Below are positions 57,603 through 64,000 of a stretch of DNA of 64,000 nucleotides, one piece after another; position 1 is the stretch's first letter, and the number at the start of each line of letters is the position of its first letter. This stretch comes from a virus. Below the pieces are notes generated by a model, which made no database searches, was not told the DNA's origin, and saw only the letters and a list, made by a program, of their open reading frames with translations. Both the position numbers and the translations under genes were made by a program. The stretch lies in the IMG/VR virus record IMGVR_UViG_3300032722_000006, positions 1 through 64,000 of that record; one strand, 5' to 3'.

Positions 57603-60600
57603 ATGGCACAGAAAACACCGACAGGGACTCTGACAGAAGCGCTCAGCTCGTTCTTTGTCTACGTCAATGACACGAACACGGGGAAGATCACGCGTGTTGC
57701 GATCCCGGGCGACACGCAGATCGGCATGGTCGGCAACCCTGCTGAACTGATGCTGACTGGCCGCATATCGTTCAACACGACGCAGTACTTCACTGACAAC
57801 GTCAACAAGGGCGTGATCCTCACGTCCAACAACGACACGATCATAGGCATCAACCTTGACGTTGTGCCCGTCAATGGTCAGATTACCGTGACGTTGCCAG
57901 CAAATCCTCGGCAGGGGCAGGTGCACTACGTCATGGATATGACCGGGACGTCACAGACCGTCCCGATCTACGTTTACCCTGCGTTGCCCGGGCAAACGAT
58001 CGACAACTCAAACGTCTCGATCCTTGAGTTCAACTACAGTTCTCTCGTACTGTGTTGGTTGAATGGACAATGGAGGACACTTGCAACCGGTGCGCATGGA
58101 GGTATCAATAACGTTGTTGGCGAAGGCGGAACAACGGCTGAGATAGTCTCAAACATCGTCACAATCTCGAGCTCGATCTACGCTAATCCGTCATCATCCT
58201 ACCTGATGGCTAGTGCGAGCAACGGTGATTCACCCACCTCACGCTATGTTGCGGCTGTGGCACAGTCTGGCATCCAGATCACTGACAATGGCCCAGGAAA
58301 TCAAATCGTCTGGTCGTTGGTATCTCCATTCGAGGCCGGGCAAGCATTAGACGGGCTCCTCGTCGAGCTGCCAGGCGTCCCTGGTCCAAATTACGGACTT
58401 GATGGCGTCTATACGTTCATCTGTCCTAGCGGCTCTGCAGACATCGCAACGATGGGAGGCATGTCAGGCAGCCTGTACGCTGTCACATTGCAATTCAGGG
58501 GTGCTGTGGCGCCGTGCCCATGGGATTCACCCATCAACGGAGAATGGGGCGCAGCTGCAGCTGGTACATGGGATGGTCAATTCTGGATGGTCAACGGAAC
58601 GCCTCAAGGTAATGAGGTTCAGTTCATACTTGACGTCTCTGATCCTCCTGCACGATATTGCCTGAATGCCGAGCCATCCTGGATCGGGAATCAACCTGAA
58701 TTTACTACTGCACTCTTTTCGATCAATTACACAAAGACAATTCCGATCCGTGGAGGGGCACACGTGACCCTCACGGCAAATGCAACATCGAACGGTGGCG
58801 GTTGGGCAGAGCCTGCCAACGATTCTCACTGCTGGCCAAGCGGTCTTGTCAGTTTTGGATCCACGCTTCCTGCTGGCGCGCCGCCGCAGCCATTCTTGGG
58901 CGAATTCGTATATGTCACGTACGTATCGTCCAGCCTCGTCAACGAGGTGTTCGTATCGAACCAGGGTCTTCAATTGCCTGGTGGAGCGTATCAGTTCATC
59001 GAGACTCTTTACGGCGGAGGTATCCTTGCGAGGAGCGGCAGCAACACAAACGTAAATCGATTCGGCAGTCAGGTCGCCGAGTTGATGATCGACAATACTG
59101 TTGTTGCGACGTTATCAGGAAGCACGTTCTCCGGACCGGTCAAGGCACCGACGATCACTGCGACGTCAACTGTCACGTCACCCATATTCATAGGGAGCCT
59201 GCAACAGGTCTCTCCAGGTGTAGCGTACATCATCGCGACCGGTACGATCACCGTCAGCACCAATAGCCTCGGTCAGATCATCATGACCGGTAGCGAGGGC
59301 GCATTCAACATCTCAGGCTCCGGTGGAACGCTGGTGACCGAGGTTGGCGGATTCTACAACGTGTCATCGAGCCTTTACGCTGATGATCATGCATCATACT
59401 TGCTAATGTCATCGTCCTTCCGGGCGTTGAATTCAAGGCTGTTAGTTGCCGGTTCTGGCATTCAGTTCATCGACGGCGGACCCGGTGGTTCACTGACGAT
59501 CATTGCGTCCAGTAGTATCAGCGAAAATGCGTTTGGAATATGGACTGACACAGGTGCAGGATTATACGCAACGTCAAGCGTGTCAGTTGATCAACAGGGT
59601 CGAACGGCGTCTCAAATTGGCACTGACGTGTGGTTCTTCGTTTCTGGCACGCAGAACGTCCCAGCCGGGCAACCCAACAGGAAGGTTGCTGTATTTGGTG
59701 GCGATCTATTCGTTTCAGGCGCTTTCACGACAACGGGATCGATGCATGTGTTCGGTGCAGAACATATCTCAGGCGATCTCGCAACTTCAGGTTCTCTAAC
59801 TGCGCTAGGTGGGTTGACAGGATCGCTTACACACCTCACAAATGGCCAGATTTACATGGTGGGTCTTGGCACCATCGTGATCTCCACGAACAGCTTGGGT
59901 CAGGTGATCCTATCTGGCACGGCGGGTGCGTCATCACTGTTCACGAGTCTGTCGGGTATCGGCGGTTCAACAGCGTCTAACGATGCGTTTGGCAACTATA
60001 CTGTGTCAAGTTCAATAGGCGCAGACAAGTACGGCAATTACATCGTCGCAGCATTCAATGGTGAGAATCCGAATGAAAGGAAGCTCACGGCCGGAGACGG
60101 CATAGTGTTCGCTGACAATGGCCCGGGGAATAACTGGATCTTTGCACTCAACGTTGTCGGTGCCGGTTCAATCAATGTGTTCACTGCGTCCGGTGGCACT
60201 GTCGTTGTCAGCGGTTCGAACTCAAACGTCACAGCTGTGTACGGTTCTGGCGGTTCAACAGTAACGCCATCAGGTACGGCTTTCACTGTGTCTAGTTCGG
60301 TTGGTGCAAACAAGTACGCACAGTATGTCGTTGTCAACGCTGACGGTGAGAACCCAAATGAGAGGAAGATCACTGCAGGATCGGGCATCTCGATCGCGGA
60401 TGCAGGTGGTAACCTCACGATCACAAATACCGGCGTGATATCTGGCACGACATACGCTGATGCATACGCTACGTACCTGCAGGTTTCGCCTGATCTGAAT
60501 AACGTCGAATCACGTTACGTTGTAGGTCAAGGCGGAATATCCGTGATCGATGGTGGTCCATTCAGCTACTTTGCGATCTCAAGTTCTATCGGATCGTATG

Positions 60601-61550
60601 CATCTGCGTCGTACGTCGTCGTCGGAGCTGACACGAGAAATCCCAATGAACGTGTGTTGACAGCAGGCGCCGGCATCACGTTTGTTGATAGCGGTCCCGG
60701 TGGAACGATCACCGTCAATGGAACTATCGGATCGAGTTCAATCTACGCAAACGTCAGCGCGTCATTCGTCGTCATGCAACCTGACGGTGAGAATCCGAAC
60801 GAGCGTGGGTTGCTAGCGACAGGAGGAAGCACGCTCATCGATACCGGTCCTGGTGGTACTGTCACCATCTCGAGCTCGATCGGCGCATACCCATCATCAT
60901 CGTACATCGTGCTCGGAATTGACGGGCGTAATCCCAACGAACGACGCCTCGTGCAAGGCAATGGAATCACGTACGTTGATCACGGTCCTGGTGGTGACCT
61001 GACGCTTAGCGTGTCAAGTTCGATCTACGCAAACGTATCCTCATCATACCTCGTTCTTGCAGTTGACACGCAGAATCCGAACGAGCGACGTTTGGTGACG
61101 CACGGATCACTACAATCTTTCGACGGCGGCGCTGGATCAGCGTACATCATGCTCGTCACCGGAACACTCAATGATAACGGTACGTTACTCAGCACGACAA
61201 GTTCATTGCAGGCGCCCATCATCACTGCAACGTCAGGATTCACGGGAAGCCTCACGCAGCTCGTTGGAGGCAATCCATTCATCGTAGGAACAGGCAACAC
61301 CACCGTTTCTACAGGGTCACTTGGACAGATCATCATCTCTTCCACGGGAGGCGGAGGAACTTCGCTCGCAGTCTATCAAGCTTCACACGGGTTCACGACC
61401 GGTCAGGCAGTGTACTACACGGGCTCGTCGTGGGCGCTAGCTGAAGCAAACAACGCAAACACGTTGGGTATCGGTGTCGTTCAGTACGTTGACGCGAACA
61501 ACTTCATCCTGTATCAGGTCGGTGAGGTGACAGGATTGTCAGGTCTTTAG
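57603..61550 (+). CDS. Tail fibre protein, upstream part (ends at in-frame TAG)
   Basis: 1315 codons up to the TAG at 61548-61550. The N-terminal ~200 residues form a head module (VFVYVNDTNTGKI region). From ~205 onward about nine copies of a repeat unit with the core (R)xLxAGxGIxxxDxGPGG and preceding SSIYANxSSSYxVL are found, e.g. near nt 58221, 59430, 60063, 60349, 60498, 60637, 60790, 60928 and 61072. A tenth copy lies beyond the TAG in the same frame, so the gene continues as one fibre to 62402. The protein is typical of long tail fibres that recognise the host surface. The reason for the TAG is not known (see findings). Confidence 0.8.
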   Translation: MAQKTPTGTLTEALSSFFVYVNDTNTGKITRVAIPGDTQIGMVGNPAELMLTGRISFNTTQYFTDNVNKGVILTSNNDTIIGINLDVVPVNGQITVTLPANPRQGQVHYVMDMTGTSQTVPIYVYPALPGQTIDNSNVSILEFNYSSLVLCWLNGQWRTLATGAHGGINNVVGEGGTTAEIVSNIVTISSSIYANPSSSYLMASASNGDSPTSRYVAAVAQSGIQITDNGPGNQIVWSLVSPFEAGQALDGLLVELPGVPGPNYGLDGVYTFICPSGSADIATMGGMSGSLYAVTLQFRGAVAPCPWDSPINGEWGAAAAGTWDGQFWMVNGTPQGNEVQFILDVSDPPARYCLNAEPSWIGNQPEFTTALFSINYTKTIPIRGGAHVTLTANATSNGGGWAEPANDSHCWPSGLVSFGSTLPAGAPPQPFLGEFVYVTYVSSSLVNEVFVSNQGLQLPGGAYQFIETLYGGGILARSGSNTNVNRFGSQVAELMIDNTVVATLSGSTFSGPVKAPTITATSTVTSPIFIGSLQQVSPGVAYIIATGTITVSTNSLGQIIMTGSEGAFNISGSGGTLVTEVGGFYNVSSSLYADDHASYLLMSSSFRALNSRLLVAGSGIQFIDGGPGGSLTIIASSSISENAFGIWTDTGAGLYATSSVSVDQQGRTASQIGTDVWFFVSGTQNVPAGQPNRKVAVFGGDLFVSGAFTTTGSMHVFGAEHISGDLATSGSLTALGGLTGSLTHLTNGQIYMVGLGTIVISTNSLGQVILSGTAGASSLFTSLSGIGGSTASNDAFGNYTVSSSIGADKYGNYIVAAFNGENPNERKLTAGDGIVFADNGPGNNWIFALNVVGAGSINVFTASGGTVVVSGSNSNVTAVYGSGGSTVTPSGTAFTVSSSVGANKYAQYVVVNADGENPNERKITAGSGISIADAGGNLTITNTGVISGTTYADAYATYLQVSPDLNNVESRYVVGQGGISVIDGGPFSYFAISSSIGSYASASYVVVGADTRNPNERVLTAGAGITFVDSGPGGTITVNGTIGSSSIYANVSASFVVMQPDGENPNERGLLATGGSTLIDTGPGGTVTISSSIGAYPSSSYIVLGIDGRNPNERRLVQGNGITYVDHGPGGDLTLSVSSSIYANVSSSYLVLAVDTQNPNERRLVTHGSLQSFDGGAGSAYIMLVTGTLNDNGTLLSTTSSLQAPIITATSGFTGSLTQLVGGNPFIVGTGNTTVSTGSLGQIIISSTGGGGTSLAVYQASHGFTTGQAVYYTGSSWALAEANNANTLGIGVVQYVDANNFILYQVGEVTGLSGL

Positions 61551-61850
61551 TCCGGACAGTACTATTTTGTCAGCGATGCAACGCCCGGGTTGTTGACTAC
61601 GACTGCTCCTACGGCGACGACAAGCTTCTCAAATCCGTTGTTCTTTGCGATTTCGACGACTGCTGGCCTTGTGCTACCGTTCAGGCCATCTGCAATCACA
61701 AGTGGATCGTCAGGTGGTGCCGATGCATATGCATCATACATCCTTGCGTCCAGCGACCCATCGCTCACGAACTCTCGATTGCTCACTGCGGGCTCGAACA
61801 TCACGATCAATGATGGAGGGCCGCTCGGCAGCCTGATCATCAGCAGTTCA
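58200..61850 (+). repeat. Tandem coding repeats of a fibre module (ten copies)
   Basis: Ten degenerate copies of a ~40-150-residue module. Each has (N/R)xxxR(x)LxxGxxIxxxDGGPGG and mostly starts with SS(S/I)xY(A)xxxSSYxV. Nine copies are before the TAG and the last (SLTNSRLLTAGSNITINDGGPLGS, split) after it. Repeats of this kind in fibres recombine easily and change fibre length. Confidence 0.75.
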
Positions 61851-62402
61851 TTGGGAATTAATGTTGAATTGACCGGTTCATCGCTCATCAACAACCCTCA
61901 TTCAATAATGAACTTCACCGGGAGCGGCGTGGCTGTGTCAGACGTCGCGGGCGTTGCAACAGTATTCGTTCCGTACTTTCAACAGGAGATTGTGTTCATT
62001 GCGGGTGATCAGACGACAGAGAGCAATTCAGCGTTCTTCGTCGCAGGGGCGAGGTCGATCGACACCACACAGTTCCCAGCCACGATGGGATCTCTCAATC
62101 GTTACATGAAGTTCATCGCAACGCTTCAGAACACAGCTGGTGCGACAAAGACGAAGGTTCAGCTATACGATGTAAGAAACCTAGCTGTGATCACAAGTAG
62201 CTCCATGGACAATTCAGGAGCTCCATCGCAGGTTCTACCGTATGATGTGATTAGTCCTGTCATACCTCTTGGAACGGCGACAGGAAGCATTCAGACGAGT
62301 TCACCAGGAATGTATGAGGTTCAGGTTGAGATGGTTGGAGGTTCGACGACTACTGATGCATCAACGTGCTCGAACGCACGGTTGATCGTGTACTACGCTT
62401 GA
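61551..62402 (+). CDS. Tail fibre protein, downstream part read in the same frame after TAG
   Basis: Directly after the TAG the frame continues with SGQYYFVSDATPGLLTTTAP and 'SNPLFFAISTTAGLVLPFRPS', a familiar fibre/tail continuation to GLSGL just before it. It then carries the tenth repeat and ends in a beta-rich C-terminal domain at 62402. The first possible start is a TTG at 61590 with no ribosome binding site, and the first ATG falls well within the folded domain, so this part is probably produced only by readthrough or has been disabled by one mutation (e.g. CAG to TAG). Followed after 9 bp by the next fibre gene. Confidence 0.7.
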   Translation, partial: SGQYYFVSDATPGLLTTTAPTATTSFSNPLFFAISTTAGLVLPFRPSAITSGSSGGADAYASYILASSDPSLTNSRLLTAGSNITINDGGPLGSLIISSSLGINVELTGSSLINNPHSIMNFTGSGVAVSDVAGVATVFVPYFQQEIVFIAGDQTTESNSAFFVAGARSIDTTQFPATMGSLNRYMKFIATLQNTAGATKTKVQLYDVRNLAVITSSSMDNSGAPSQVLPYDVISPVIPLGTATGSIQTSSPGMYEVQVEMVGGSTTTDASTCSNARLIVYYA

Positions 62403-62411
62403 GGATGACGA

Positions 62412-64000
62412 ATGGCTAACGCTGTCACCACGAACTACCCTCTTTTCTCTTCGAATGACATGTTCAGTGCCATCTGGAAGCTGACGCGCACGATGTTGTC
62501 TGCAGGTTGGAGGTACAAGGGCAGCGGTAACGGACAGAACTTGTACGGAACTGGCACGTCGGGCACAGGAGGCGCATACATCGCATCATCATTTAATTGC
62601 GCACGAAGTGGCGGCGGTGCCAGCGTTGTTGCGTTCTCGTCAAACATCATGACGATCACAGTGCCGAACAACTATACCGGTACAGGGAACATACAAGGCA
62701 CGATATCTGTCACGAACGGTTCGACAACTATCAGTTTCTCTGCGAACCAAACGCTTCCTGTGGGCGGCGCATTCGTGTTCAACACGTCGTCTCAACCTTC
62801 AACATTGTACTTCAACTCAGCTGCGATCTCAAACACAAATACACTAACATTAGCAACGAACTTCACCGGCACAACGCAGTCTAGCGTTGCAGCATCATAC
62901 CTGTTTGCGCTACCTGGAACAGTCACCCTATCGGGGTCAACGTCTGTCACAACGTCAAGTTCATGGGTAGGCATTGTTACGCCTGGCGAGCAGATCGTGT
63001 TCAGTCCGCAACCCGGCACAACGTACACTGTCACTGCAGTGACATCATCTACAGTCACGTTGAGCAGCTCATACACGGGGTCGACTGGTTCAGGAAAGTA
63101 CGCAGTTGTCACGTCAACGTTGAACGCAGGAATGATCGGGCAGTACGTCACGTTGTCAGGCGCGGCAAATTCATCCGGAACGATCAACGGTACATGGCGA
63201 ATCACAGGGATCAGCACAACTGCAAATTCATTCACTGTGTACAATGCCGCTGGGGCGTCTACAGACTCAAACAACGGATCGATTAACTGGGCATGCATCC
63301 TTGATGCTGCAGGTGATCAATGGGGCGCCGGCGGTGCAGTCAATCTTAGCAACGCTGGACGTATATCAAACTCTGGTGCAGGCGTCGGATTAGCAGCTGC
63401 GGGTACCGGTACGTCGGGATTGTCAGTTGTCACGGGCATCACAGGCGCCACACAGGCATCCGTGGGTGACTATCTGACGATCACGGGTTCAAGTGCAACC
63501 GGCGGTCCAAACAACTCAACAGGAACAAATAACGGCTCCTGGCGCATCGTTGCGGTGTCAACCGCCGGTACGTCATGCACGGTGTACGCGCCTGGGATGG
63601 TTGCAGAGACAGGTAATGCATCGCTAAATGTTGTCGAGCAATACGGCGGCGCCGGAGCTAGCATCACATCATTCTCGTCGACAACAAGTGGTCAGTCAAC
63701 ACTCATGACGTTGACCGGCCTCAGCGGACTGTCATCATCAGACGTCGGACGTTTCATCACGCTTATCAACCCGACCAGCGTAAGCAACATCGGCTCATTT
63801 TTGATTGTGTCAGTGCTATCATCATCGAGTTGCCTCATCTACAACCCGAACGCCACTGCAAGCGATGCTCACAACGGCAGCATTCAATGGGTCGAGTACA
63901 GCACGTTGAGCCAGACATACCCACTCTACATCCAGAGCACTACCGGAGGCAGCGCATGGATCGACCTACAAGGTCCTACGATCATGAAGATCCCTATCGG
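62412..64000 (+). CDS. Tail fibre/virion protein (partial, runs off right edge)
   Basis: Starts at ATG 62412 with GAGG 7 bp before it and stays open to the end (529 codons). It opens NYPLFSSNDMFSAIWKLTRT, followed by repeated beta segments rich in Gly, Ser and Thr such as GTWRITGIS...NSFTVYNAAG and GSWRIVAVS...TSCTVYAPG, which form at least three related ~100-residue modules (second at ~63120-63290, third ~63410-63620, fourth ~63700-63890: NIGSFLIVSVLSSSSCLIYN). This is the pattern of a tail-fibre or virion surface protein. Its end is outside the window. Confidence 0.8.
   Translation, partial: MANAVTTNYPLFSSNDMFSAIWKLTRTMLSAGWRYKGSGNGQNLYGTGTSGTGGAYIASSFNCARSGGGASVVAFSSNIMTITVPNNYTGTGNIQGTISVTNGSTTISFSANQTLPVGGAFVFNTSSQPSTLYFNSAAISNTNTLTLATNFTGTTQSSVAASYLFALPGTVTLSGSTSVTTSSSWVGIVTPGEQIVFSPQPGTTYTVTAVTSSTVTLSSSYTGSTGSGKYAVVTSTLNAGMIGQYVTLSGAANSSGTINGTWRITGISTTANSFTVYNAAGASTDSNNGSINWACILDAAGDQWGAGGAVNLSNAGRISNSGAGVGLAAAGTGTSGLSVVTGITGATQASVGDYLTITGSSATGGPNNSTGTNNGSWRIVAVSTAGTSCTVYAPGMVAETGNASLNVVEQYGGAGASITSFSSTTSGQSTLMTLTGLSGLSSSDVGRFITLINPTSVSNIGSFLIVSVLSSSSCLIYNPNATASDAHNGSIQWVEYSTLSQTYPLYIQSTTGGSAWIDLQGPTIMKIPI

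Noticed and set aside
1-64000. CRISPR array, insertion sequence or integrase
   Set aside because: No regularly spaced identical repeats, no transposase or recombinase motifs and no terminal inverted repeats were seen in the window.
57603-64000. Diversity-generating retroelement acting on the fibre
   Set aside because: No reverse transcriptase gene or template/variable repeat pair is visible; the repeats are modular protein repeats instead.

Overview
This window is part of a large tailed-phage (Caudoviricetes) genome, most likely a contractile-tailed, T4-like myovirus. Evidence for this is a T4-type morphogenesis block (gp25-like and gp6-like baseplate wedge genes, a spike-like protein, giant tail and fibre proteins), a gp55-like late sigma factor, and densely packed short genes joined by 4-bp ATGA/GTGA overlaps. 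No integrase, rRNA or host housekeeping operon is present. The host cannot be named from the sequence. Stops are TGA, TAG and TAA, so the standard code appears to apply. No gap between genes exceeds about 200 bases.

Layout. (1) 1-8447, mostly minus strand: PhoH2-like PIN-ATPase (cut by the window edge), small sigma-region-4-like protein (plus strand), Hc1 histone-like protein, DinG/XPD-type helicase, ClpP-like protease, several small unknowns, a plus-strand 346-aa protein, a GroEL-like protein that lacks the ATPase signature, and a coiled-coil membrane protein. (2) 8640-25441, plus strand: a very large glycan block with nine glycosyltransferases, a methyltransferase, a UDP-HexNAc 4,6-dehydratase/aminotransferase/GNAT trio (PseB-PseC-PseH-like), and two UDP-glucose-dehydrogenase-family enzymes. 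A free-standing PD-(D/E)XK endonuclease-like gene is also present. (3) 25547-35008: an NAD+/ADP-ribose region, with a bifunctional NMN adenylyltransferase-Nudix (NadM type), nicotinamide phosphoribosyltransferase (NadV/Nampt), a dual-specificity-type phosphatase, a Cys-rich protein and a macro domain. Between the two NAD salvage genes sits a restriction-modification-like cassette (nuclease, helicase, methyltransferase, DUF4238-like protein, second methyltransferase) and an antisense endonuclease paralogous to the one in block 2. (4) 35152-42397: PTH2-like protein, an odd tRNA-like gene with a UCA anticodon, a RecB/Cas4-like nuclease, two more GT4-type glycosyltransferases, late sigma factor and small proteins. 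(5) 42434-64000: baseplate, tail and fibre genes, including a fibre gene interrupted by an in-frame amber codon; the last gene is cut by the right edge.

How the parts work together (inference): the glycan block probably makes and transfers unusual acidic or amino sugars onto virion proteins or the host surface. NadM plus NadV rebuild NAD+ from nicotinamide, the pair known to let phages survive NAD+-depleting immunity, and the macro-domain and phosphatase genes fit ADP-ribose metabolism. The restriction-like cassette looks like a mobile competition or defence module that landed within that NAD locus. Late transcription of the tail genes is probably driven by the gp55-like factor.
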